Below, one piece after another: positions 47,190 to 54,676 of a DNA stretch of 62,541 nt. Positions within the stretch are counted from its first letter, which is position 1; the number at the start of each line of letters is the position of its first letter. This DNA is from JACQFK01 sp964619955 (GTDB lineage: Bacteria; Planctomycetota; MHYJ01; JACPRB01). The stretch is taken from positions 1 to 62,541 of the forward strand of contig CAZUJF010000032.1 of assembly GCA_964619955.1 (NCBI GenBank), read 5' to 3'. The notes beneath the pieces were generated by a model that saw nothing but the letters and a program-made list of their open reading frames with translations, was not told the DNA's origin and searched no databases. Position numbers and translations under genes: made by a program.

Positions 47190-49354
47190 GCGACGTCGTC
47201 GACCGCTGGGTCGCCCGCCTGAAGGGGAAGCTCCCGCCCGTGGGGACGATGACGCACTGGCAGCGGATGGCCGCCGCCTTCGATCTGAAGCCCGTCGACC
47301 TGCCGCCGGTGGCGCCGGAACTCGATTACTGGCAGATCACCCACGCGGGCTACACCCATCGCGAGATCTACAACGACGTCGACAAGACCACGGACGCCTG
47401 CCTCAAGACCTGGGCGGATCTCCGGACGGACGCGATCTGGATGTACGTGGACATCAGCCACCAGATCGAGCATTTCATCCCGAAGGAGAAGCGCGCGGAG
47501 CATTTCATCCACCGGGGCGACAAGGATTACCTGATGTTCAAGCCCGTCGCCAAGACGCTCGACGAGGCGATCGGCCTTTACGAAAGCCGCGCGTTCGAGA
47601 CCCACATCGCGGATTCGCGGGCCGTGACGCACTACACGCCCCACATGCTGCAGTTGCTGGAGTTCCAGGAGAAGATGGACCGGGTGGTCCCCGTCATCGT
47701 GGGGATCGCCACGCCGGCGAACTACGCGGAGACGCTCGTCGAAGTCCAGCAGTTCGTCCGCTGGACGATCACGGAGCCGGCGTCGAAGGTGAAACACTAC
47801 CTCGACCTGGCCCTGGCGGAGCGGCTCGCCGCGCTCGATTTCTACGAGCAGGTGGCGCGGAAGAACGGCTGCGAGTTCGTCTGCCTCTTCGGCGGGGCGC
47901 GCACGTGGGGTCCGAAGCAGATGGCGCAGTTCGGGTACTGCGAACAGGAATTCGCCGAGAAGGCCGCGAAGATCTTCCCGTACGTCTTCTGGCACATCTG
48001 CGGCCACAACCTGCCCGAGGCCATGACGGCCCTGACGCAGTGGAAGGGCCTCAAGGGCGTGCAGTACGACGTGCCCTACTACAGCCAGAAGCTGGAATGG
48101 GCCGACTGGTGCGGCTCGGTCGCGAAGCTTTTCTCGGGCAAGCGCTGCGCCATGAACGCGCCGACGACCCAGGCCGTCTGCCACGGCACGGAGGCCGAGG
48201 TCCGAACGATGGTCCGCGAATTCCTGGAGCGCACGAGCCCGCACACCACGGCCGTGGTGATGCCCGGGTGCGAGATCGACTCCTTCTCGCCCGAGGCGAA
48301 CGTCCGGGCCATGATCGAGGAGGCGAGGAAGTTCAGGACCTCCGCCCCCGCGGGCCCCGCCGCGGCGGGGAGGCGCGGGGTCCTCGCCGCGCTGGCCGGG
48401 GAGCGCGTCCGGCCCGTCCCGGTGGGGGCCGTGACCCAGTCGGCCACCTTCGCCCAGATGGAGGCCGCGGGCGCCCGCTGGCCGGAAGCCCACGCCGACG
48501 CCCGCAAGATGTCGGACCTGGCGGCGGCGGCCCACGAGATGCTGGGGTTCGACCTGGTGCGCGTGCCCTTCGACCAGACCGTGGAGGCGGAACTGCTCGG
48601 AGCGGAGATCGACCGGGGCGGCGAGGGGGCCAACTGCTCCGTCCGGAGCCATCCCCTGGAGCCCGGCCGCGTGCCGGAGTCCCTTCCGGATTTCTCCGGA
48701 GGCCGCGCGGGGGCCGTCGTGGAGGCGGTCTCGCTGCTCCGCAAGCGGGTGGGGGATCAGGCGGCGCTGATCGGGGGCGTGGTCGGGCCCTTCACGCTGG
48801 CCGGGCAGCTCGTGGGGCTTCAGACGCTGCTCATGGAGGCGTTCCTGGAGCCCGGGAAGTACCGGCCGCTGCTGGACTTCACGGTCCGCGTCGCGATCGA
48901 ATATGCGCGGCGCCAGCGGCGCGCGGGGGCCGATGCGATCTGCGTGGAGGACATGGCGGCGAGTCTCGACCTGGTCTCGCCGAAGATCTACGAGGACCTG
49001 ATCCTCCCGGCCCAGGCGCGTCTGGTGTCGTCGATCGAAGGCCCCGTCGTCCTCCATGTCTGCGGCGGCAACACGAAGATCCTGGGGCTCCTGGCCCGCA
49101 CGGGCGCCGCGCTCAGCCTGGAATCCCGGACCGACCTGGCGGCGGCGGTGAGGCAGGGCGGCCGCGGGATCGTCGGCGGGGTTCCCCCGGTGGAGGCGCT
49201 GCTCAACGGAACGCCCGCGGACGTGCGTCGCGCCGCGGAGGCCTCGCTGTCCGCCGGCGTCCATGTGCTGGCCCCCGGCTGCGGCATCCCGCCGCGCACC
49301 TCCACGGAAAATCTCAAGGAGCTGGTCCGTGCCGCGCGGGAGTGGCGTGGATAG
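47186..49354 (+). CDS. tandem UroD/MtaA-family methyltransferase fusion
   Basis: A 722-residue protein starting at GTG 47186. Two UroD-superfamily barrels are joined: domain 1 (about 1-385) with His270-x-Cys272 ('VFWHICGHNL') and Cys362 ('VMPGCEIDSFSP'), and domain 2 (about 395-722, MtaA-like) with His624-x-Cys626 ('VVLHVCGGNTKI') and Cys699 ('LAPGCGIPPRTS'). Both keep a full HxC...C zinc site, so both can activate a thiolate-type acceptor. One may load and the other unload the corrinoid protein. I know of no described enzyme with this architecture. The stop overlaps the next start by 8 nt. Confidence 0.82.
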   Translation: MSDVVDRWVARLKGKLPPVGTMTHWQRMAAAFDLKPVDLPPVAPELDYWQITHAGYTHREIYNDVDKTTDACLKTWADLRTDAIWMYVDISHQIEHFIPKEKRAEHFIHRGDKDYLMFKPVAKTLDEAIGLYESRAFETHIADSRAVTHYTPHMLQLLEFQEKMDRVVPVIVGIATPANYAETLVEVQQFVRWTITEPASKVKHYLDLALAERLAALDFYEQVARKNGCEFVCLFGGARTWGPKQMAQFGYCEQEFAEKAAKIFPYVFWHICGHNLPEAMTALTQWKGLKGVQYDVPYYSQKLEWADWCGSVAKLFSGKRCAMNAPTTQAVCHGTEAEVRTMVREFLERTSPHTTAVVMPGCEIDSFSPEANVRAMIEEARKFRTSAPAGPAAAGRRGVLAALAGERVRPVPVGAVTQSATFAQMEAAGARWPEAHADARKMSDLAAAAHEMLGFDLVRVPFDQTVEAELLGAEIDRGGEGANCSVRSHPLEPGRVPESLPDFSGGRAGAVVEAVSLLRKRVGDQAALIGGVVGPFTLAGQLVGLQTLLMEAFLEPGKYRPLLDFTVRVAIEYARRQRRAGADAICVEDMAASLDLVSPKIYEDLILPAQARLVSSIEGPVVLHVCGGNTKILGLLARTGAALSLESRTDLAAAVRQGGRGIVGGVPPVEALLNGTPADVRRAAEASLSAGVHVLAPGCGIPPRTSTENLKELVRAAREWRG

Positions 49355-50045
49355 GCCCGCTGCGGGCGCCGTCGCGGCGGAATGCTTCGACCGTCTGGAG
49401 ATCGCCTTCGATTCGGAGGAGACGCTCCGCTTTCTGGGATACCCGAAGGGCGCCGGCCCCCGCGCGGACGTGCGCGGAGAGCTGACCCGGGCCTTCGAGG
49501 AGGCCCGCGGCCTGGTGCGGCCCCGGGGGGCCTTCGCGCTCTATGAAGTGGCCGCCCAGGACCGGCGGACGCTCACGCTCGAGGGGGGCGTCACGTTCCA
49601 CGGGGCGATCGGGGAATTCCTGGCGGCCTCGGCGCGGGTGGCGGTCTTCGTCGCGTCGGCGGGCCCCGAGATCGTGCGCCGCGCCCGGGAGGCGTGGACG
49701 GCGGGCGATCTGCTGGGCGGCTGGATCTGGGACGCGCTGGGGTCCCAGGCGGCCGAGGGGGCGGCCGACGCGCTCACGGCCCGGCTCCGACCGCGGTTGC
49801 GGGAGGGCGAGGAGCTGACGCTGCGTTACAGTCCGGGATACTGCGGGATGGATCTGGCGGAGCAGCGGCTGATCTTCGACCGCGTCGATGCGGGGGCGAT
49901 CGGGGTGAGCCTGCTGCCGACGCTGCTCATGGAACCCGTGAAATCGGTTTCGGGTCTCATCGGGGTCGCGCCCCGGGAGCGGGTGGAGGCCTACCGGTCG
50001 CCGTGCGACCGCTGCGCCAAGGACGGCTGCCATATGCGGCGATGA
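49347..50045 (+). CDS. MetH-type reactivation-domain protein
   Basis: A 232-residue stand-alone version of the methionine synthase activation domain, starting at GTG 49347. The SAM motif RxxxGY is Arg160-Tyr-Ser-Pro-Gly-Tyr165, followed by 'CGMDLAEQRLIFDRV', 'GAIGVSLLPTLLMEPVKSVSG'. The C-terminus has a Cys-rich finger ('SPCDRCAKDGCHMRR') found in versions from anaerobes and possibly used for electron supply. It reductively methylates oxidised cobalamin using SAM. No MetH core (homocysteine domain) is nearby, so its client is probably the corrinoid proteins of this locus. Confidence 0.88.
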   Translation: MDRPAAGAVAAECFDRLEIAFDSEETLRFLGYPKGAGPRADVRGELTRAFEEARGLVRPRGAFALYEVAAQDRRTLTLEGGVTFHGAIGEFLAASARVAVFVASAGPEIVRRAREAWTAGDLLGGWIWDALGSQAAEGAADALTARLRPRLREGEELTLRYSPGYCGMDLAEQRLIFDRVDAGAIGVSLLPTLLMEPVKSVSGLIGVAPRERVEAYRSPCDRCAKDGCHMRR

Positions 50046-50055
50046 GGGAGACACC

Positions 50056-50691
50056 ATGACGGATCTGTCGAAGCTGTACGAGGCGGTGCTGAAGGGGAAC
50101 GCGCCGGCCGCCGCGGCCGCGGCGCAGGAGGCGCTCGGGGGCGGGGCGGACCCGCTGGAACTCGTCACCGCCGGCATCACCCCGGCGATGGCCGAGGTGG
50201 GCGCGCGCTTCGAGCGGGGCGACGCGTTCGTGCCGGAGCTCCTGATTTCCGCGCGCGCGACCAAGGGGGTCTTCGAGATCATCCGGCCCCTGCTGGCGAA
50301 ACAGGGCTCCAAGCCCGTGGGCCGGATCGTGATGGGGACGGTGAAGGGGGATCTCCACGACATCGGGAAGAACCTGGTGTCCGCCATGCTGGAGGGGGGC
50401 GGCTTCGAGGTCATCGACCTGGGCGTGAACGTCCCGGTCGAGCGCTTCGTGACGGTGGCCCGCGAACGGGAGGCCCAGGTGGTGGGGCTCTCGGCGCTGC
50501 TGACCACGACGATGACCGCGATGAAGACGACCATCGAGGCGTTCCGGGCGGCCGGGCTTCGCGAGAAGGTCCGCATCATGGTGGGCGGGGCGCCGGTGAC
50601 GCGGGCGTTCGCGGAGCAGATCGGGGCCGACGCGTACGGCGAGAGCGCCTCGGCGGCGGTCGCGGCGGCGCGCCGCCTGGTCGGGGTGTGA
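50056..50691 (+). CDS. corrinoid protein (MtaC/MtbC-like), right operon, second copy
   Basis: A 211-residue protein, the most canonical of the three. The cap domain includes 'TAGITPAMAEVGARFERGDA' and the B12 domain has Asp-x-His101-x-x-Gly-Lys-Asn ('VKGDLHDIGKNLVSAML'), 'VGLSALLTTTMTAMKT' and 'VGGAPVTRAFAEQIGADAY'. It carries methylcobalamin between methyltransferases. GAGGGAGA lies upstream of the ATG. The UroD gene begins inside its stop codon (GTGA). It sits immediately downstream of the reactivation protein. Confidence 0.93.
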   Translation: MTDLSKLYEAVLKGNAPAAAAAAQEALGGGADPLELVTAGITPAMAEVGARFERGDAFVPELLISARATKGVFEIIRPLLAKQGSKPVGRIVMGTVKGDLHDIGKNLVSAMLEGGGFEVIDLGVNVPVERFVTVAREREAQVVGLSALLTTTMTAMKTTIEAFRAAGLREKVRIMVGGAPVTRAFAEQIGADAYGESASAAVAAARRLVGV

Positions 50692-51725
50692 GCACCCCGC
50701 GCGAGGTCCTGGAGGCGGCCTGGCGTCGCGAACGGCCGCCCCGCATCCCCTTCGCCCCCGCGATCTACGAGCACAAGGCCGCGCTGGTGGACTCCACGCC
50801 GAGCCGCGTCTGCCGCGAAGCCGCGCTCCTCGAGGCGGCGTGCCTGGAGGAATACGCGCGCTACGGATGCGACCTCGTCGTAGTCGGCATCGACGTCTAC
50901 AACGTGGAGGCGGAGGCGCTGGGCTGCCGGGTGACGTACTTCGAGGGGGGCGACGCTTCGGTGCCGGGCATCGAGTCCGGGGGCGCCGTGCTCGGCGGCG
51001 GGGCGGGGCCCGGGGCGCTGTGCGTGCCGGATCCCGCGCGGGACGGCCGCCTGCCGCTTCAGGTGGAGGTCGCGCGCCGCGTCCGGAGCCGGATCGGCGG
51101 GGAGGTGACGGTCCTGGGGGCGATGAGCGGTCCGTTCTCGCTCGCGTGCGAGCTCTGCGGCGCCGAGGACTTCGTCATCCGGTGCTCGGAGGATCCCGGG
51201 GGCGCGGAACGGGTCCTTTCCTTCTGCGGCGGCGTGCTGGCGCGTTTCGGGGAGGCCTACCTGGCGGCCGGCGTCGAACCCGTCGTGTTCGACTCGCGGT
51301 GCGCGCCGCCCATGATCTCGCCCGCCACGTTCCGCAGCCTGGCGGGGCCGGCGGCCCGGGTCCTGGTCGGCCGCCTTCGGGCCGCGGGGGCGCGCACGGC
51401 GCCCTACGTGATCGGGGGTCGGACGACGTCCGTGGTGGAGGACTACCTGGCCCTGGGCTCGGGCAGCATCCTCTGCGACTTTGCCGCGGACTGGTCCGTG
51501 TTCCGGGAGCGCTGCGGCCGGGCGGGGGTGTCCGTCCGCCGCAATATCGATCCCGCGATCCTGCGGAACGGCACGCCGGAGGATATCCGCGCCGGGATGT
51601 CGGCGCTGGCCGGGGAAGGCGCGGAGCTCCCCGGCTTCATCGCCGGCACCGGGGTGCTGCCCTTCGACACGCCCGGCGCCGCGATCCGGGCGGCCCGGGA
51701 TGCGGTCCGGGACGTCCGGATCTGA
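50688..51725 (+). CDS. UroD-family protein lacking the zinc ligands
   Basis: A 345-residue barrel starting at GTG 50688. It aligns with the neighbouring methyltransferases ('PYVIGGRTTSVVEDYLAL', 'RNGTPEDIRAGMSAL'), but the HxC pair is Tyr-Val-Ile and the final Cys is Thr ('FIAGTGVLPFDTPGAA'). It therefore cannot bind the usual zinc. It may act as a substrate:corrinoid methyltransferase with another mechanism, as proposed for zinc-free UroD relatives, or be a regulatory subunit. Paired directly with the canonical corrinoid protein. I can see no decarboxylase arginine signature. Confidence 0.78.
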   Translation: MSTPREVLEAAWRRERPPRIPFAPAIYEHKAALVDSTPSRVCREAALLEAACLEEYARYGCDLVVVGIDVYNVEAEALGCRVTYFEGGDASVPGIESGGAVLGGGAGPGALCVPDPARDGRLPLQVEVARRVRSRIGGEVTVLGAMSGPFSLACELCGAEDFVIRCSEDPGGAERVLSFCGGVLARFGEAYLAAGVEPVVFDSRCAPPMISPATFRSLAGPAARVLVGRLRAAGARTAPYVIGGRTTSVVEDYLALGSGSILCDFAADWSVFRERCGRAGVSVRRNIDPAILRNGTPEDIRAGMSALAGEGAELPGFIAGTGVLPFDTPGAAIRAARDAVRDVRI

Positions 51726-51758
51726 GGGTTGTACGGTGGGCACGATCGGGAGCTCGTC

Positions 51759-53960
51759 ATGACGGGAATGGTCGGCGTGCTGCTGTTGTCCGGGTTCGCC
51801 CCTGTGCTGGCTCAGGCCGAAAAGAGCGGGTTGGATCCGCGAGGCGAGGTCCATCTTCCCATCGGCCTGGCCGACACCGTCGACACGCTGAAGACCTTCG
51901 TCGAGGCCGAAGGCGGCTTTTCCCCCGGGTTCGGCTCCTACGGCATCTCCTTCTGGCTCTTCGATCCGGAGGGCGGCAGGCTTGCGGCGCCGACGATGAA
52001 GGAGCTTCGCTGCGAGCGCGGCCTGACGCCGGAAGGCCATCTGATTCCCTGGAGCGAATGGGAGGCGCACGGCGTGCGGGTGCGCAGCGAGGTCTGCCAG
52101 GTCCGGCGCGCGTCGCCGGCCGGGGAGGTCTTCGTGGTCGCGGCGCGGGTCCGGCTGACGAACACCGGCACGACCGGGCGCCGCGTGCTGCTCTACGCGG
52201 CGCTGCGTCCGCTCGGTCCCGCCGGCGGGGCGGTGAAGGAACTGGAGGCGGACGACGGCGCGGCGCTGCTCGTCGACGGGCATCCCGCGTTGTTTTCCGC
52301 CCGGGAGGGGGCGGCGGCAGGTGTCTCCGCCCAGGACGACGTGGGTCTCCGGGCGGCGGCCGGCGGGCTTCCCGAGGGGAAGCGGGCGCGTTCGCCGTCC
52401 GGGGACTGCTCCGGCGCGCTGCGCCACGAGGCGGCTCTGGGGCCGGAGGGGAGCCTCGAGTTCGGCTTCGTGTGCCCGGTGCTGCCGGGCCGGCGCGCCG
52501 TGGGGCATGCCTGGGTGCCGGGCGGGGAGAACAACTACCGGGAGGACGCCCGGTTGAATCCGGAGGAGGGCGGCCTGCTTCAGCCCGATCCGGGACCCGC
52601 CTACTACCGCGGGCTGGACGTCGGCACGCTCTTCGACGAGGCCCGCCGTTACTGGAAGGGCCTGTCGGGTCGCGTGTCCCTGCAGCTGCCGGATCCCCGC
52701 TGGAACCGGGCCTTCGCCGCGATCACGGGCCACGTGGCGCTCTGTCTGAACGAAGGGGCGCCGGACGTCTCGGTCATCAATTACACGACCTTCAACCGGG
52801 ACGGCGTCTACAACGTGAACATCCTGCAGAAGGCGGGCCTGAACGAACTGGCCGGCGAGGCGGTGGGGCTCTTCCTCCGGCATCCCTTCAACGGCCGGCC
52901 GTACCCGGAGGCGGACAATCCGGGACAGGATCTCTGGATCCTCGGCCAGCACTGGCTGTTCACGAGGGACCGTGCGTGGCTGGAGCGGGTCCATCCATCC
53001 GTGCAGAAGCTGGCGGCGTTGATCCGCTATTACCGCACCACGCCTCCGCCCCACTGGGTCGAGCTGGACGGATTGCGCTTCGGCGACGAGGTCCCGGCCG
53101 GACAGCGCCACAAGCTGGTTCCCGGGAGCTGCGACGGGCATCATCCCGAATACACCGAGGCGTTCGACATCGCGGGACTGCGGGCCGCGGCGGAACTGGC
53201 GGCGGCGCTGGGCTGCGACGAGGAGGCCGCGGAGCACCGGGCTCTGGCCGCGGCGCTTTTCGCCTCGTACGATCAGCGCTTCGGGGAAAGGCTGGCGAAA
53301 TCCTACGGCAGCTACAGCGTGCTCTGGCCCTGCCGCCTGTACCCGCTTGAATCGGGGAAGGCGCACGAGCAGTTCCGCAAGATCGGGCGGCAGGCGCCGT
53401 CGGGCTGGCGCTATTTCCCGCCGGCGACCGCCCATCAGGGCCTGCTGGCCGGGAACCGCGAGGCGGGGTGGGGGACGGTGAACGCGCACCTGGACCATCC
53501 GCAGATGCGGGGCTGGTACGTCTTCGACGAGGGAGGCGACAGCGGAAGCGGGGGCTGGAAGCGGGCGCGGACGACCTGGAATCCGAAGGTCGCCATGCCG
53601 CACGGCTGGGCGATCGCGGAGCTTTTCCTGCTGATCCGGGACAGCCTGGTCTTCGAGGACGAGGGGCGCCTGCTGCTGCTGTCGGGGGTGCCCGAGGAGT
53701 GGTTCCGGGCGGGGCAGGCCTGGGGCTTCGCGGACCTGCCGACGGCGTTCGGGACTTGCGGCGTCACGCTGACGCCGACGCCGAGGGGCGCGGTGCTGAA
53801 GCTGTCCGGCCCGGCGGCGCCGGCCCGGGGCGTGTGTCTGCGCCTGCCGCCCGGACTGAAGGCCGTCCTGCCGGAGGGTCGCACGCTGGAGCGGACGCCG
53901 AACGGGGATCTGTCGCTGCCTGCGGGCGCGCGGGAACTGGAGCTCATCCGGGATCCGTGA
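51759..53960 (+). CDS. secreted (alpha/alpha)6-barrel glycosidase-like protein
   Basis: A 733-residue protein with a signal peptide ('MTGMVGVLLLSGFAPVLAQA'). The N-terminal ~250 residues are beta-sandwich-like. From about 300 the helical barrel has 'AFAAITGHVALCLNEGAPDV', 'TTFNRDGVYNVNILQKAG', 'ADNPGQDLWILGQHWLFTRD' and 'ALFASYDQRFGERLAKSYGS', as in six-hairpin glycosidases. Acidic residues near 'NRDG' and 'GDEVPAG' could be catalytic, but the GH family is not certain. The start at 51759 has GGGAG 6 nt upstream. It follows the UroD gene by 33 nt, so it may be co-transcribed, hinting at a glycan source for the methylated substrate. Confidence 0.7.
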   Translation: MTGMVGVLLLSGFAPVLAQAEKSGLDPRGEVHLPIGLADTVDTLKTFVEAEGGFSPGFGSYGISFWLFDPEGGRLAAPTMKELRCERGLTPEGHLIPWSEWEAHGVRVRSEVCQVRRASPAGEVFVVAARVRLTNTGTTGRRVLLYAALRPLGPAGGAVKELEADDGAALLVDGHPALFSAREGAAAGVSAQDDVGLRAAAGGLPEGKRARSPSGDCSGALRHEAALGPEGSLEFGFVCPVLPGRRAVGHAWVPGGENNYREDARLNPEEGGLLQPDPGPAYYRGLDVGTLFDEARRYWKGLSGRVSLQLPDPRWNRAFAAITGHVALCLNEGAPDVSVINYTTFNRDGVYNVNILQKAGLNELAGEAVGLFLRHPFNGRPYPEADNPGQDLWILGQHWLFTRDRAWLERVHPSVQKLAALIRYYRTTPPPHWVELDGLRFGDEVPAGQRHKLVPGSCDGHHPEYTEAFDIAGLRAAAELAAALGCDEEAAEHRALAAALFASYDQRFGERLAKSYGSYSVLWPCRLYPLESGKAHEQFRKIGRQAPSGWRYFPPATAHQGLLAGNREAGWGTVNAHLDHPQMRGWYVFDEGGDSGSGGWKRARTTWNPKVAMPHGWAIAELFLLIRDSLVFEDEGRLLLLSGVPEEWFRAGQAWGFADLPTAFGTCGVTLTPTPRGAVLKLSGPAAPARGVCLRLPPGLKAVLPEGRTLERTPNGDLSLPAGARELELIRDP

Positions 53961-54031
53961 GCCTGGGCCGGTATTGCTTCAACCTTTCGCCCTCCGCGGC
54001 ATCCAATCATCGGATGGACGGGAGGTGATCG

Positions 54032-54676
54032 ATGGTCGCGATGCTGCTGCTGGCGGGACTGCTCTCGGGCCCGGGGGAGGACCGGTCGGGACTGCTCCGG
54101 AAACTCGAGGGGCTCCGGGTGACGGTGGATTTCGATCAGACGCCGATCACGGAGGTGGTCGGCACCCTGCGCGGCATGACGGGGCTGAACTTCGTCCTTC
54201 ATCCCAAGGTCCTGGCCCGGACGCCTGACCTGAAAGTCCGCTTGAAAGTCAGCGATCTGAACCTGAGGTCCGTGCTGAAGCTGCTGCTCGTACCCCTGGA
54301 CCTGGCGCTCTGCTCCCGGGACGGCGTCCTCCAGATCCTGCCCCGGGCGGACCTGAACGACGGCGTCGCGATGAAGATGATCGACGTGCGATCGCTGCTC
54401 GTGCGGCTGCAGGACGCTCCGGGACCGAGGATGGAACTGGCCCCCAGGCGAGGCGGGGGGCTTATTTGCTTTCTCATGTGCTGGGACCCAATGCCCCAGA
54501 TTGTGGACGAGGACGTTCTCGTTCAACTCCTGAAAGTGAACACCGGCGGCGATTCGTGGGACTCCAACCCGAAAGCCGGGATCACGCTCTCGAATGGGAA
54601 CCTGTTCATCACCCAGACGCCCGCCGTGATCCGGGAGGCGGAGGCGCTCCTCAATCGCCTGGGACAATACCCCTAA
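54032..54676 (+). CDS. secretin N-domain/STN-like protein
   Basis: A 214-residue protein with a short N-terminal hydrophobic stretch ('MVAMLLLAGLLSGPG'). It has the STN/secretin N0 pattern 'VTVDFDQTPITEVVGTLRGM', 'NFVLHPKVLAR', 'VRLKVSDLNLRSVLKLLLVP' and a second half resembling an N1 repeat ('NGNLFITQTPAVIREAEALL'). It lacks the secretin pore domain. Orphan N-domain proteins of this kind are frequent in Planctomycetota. GGGAGG precedes the ATG at 54032. It is convergent with the PVC dehydrogenase, with a 4-nt overlap. Confidence 0.75.
   Translation: MVAMLLLAGLLSGPGEDRSGLLRKLEGLRVTVDFDQTPITEVVGTLRGMTGLNFVLHPKVLARTPDLKVRLKVSDLNLRSVLKLLLVPLDLALCSRDGVLQILPRADLNDGVAMKMIDVRSLLVRLQDAPGPRMELAPRRGGGLICFLMCWDPMPQIVDEDVLVQLLKVNTGGDSWDSNPKAGITLSNGNLFITQTPAVIREAEALLNRLGQYP

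Noticed and set aside
47186..49354. True uroporphyrinogen decarboxylase (hemE) for any of the UroD-family genes
   Set aside because: The zinc HxC...C signature and corrinoid neighbours indicate methyltransferases, and no other haem synthesis gene is nearby.
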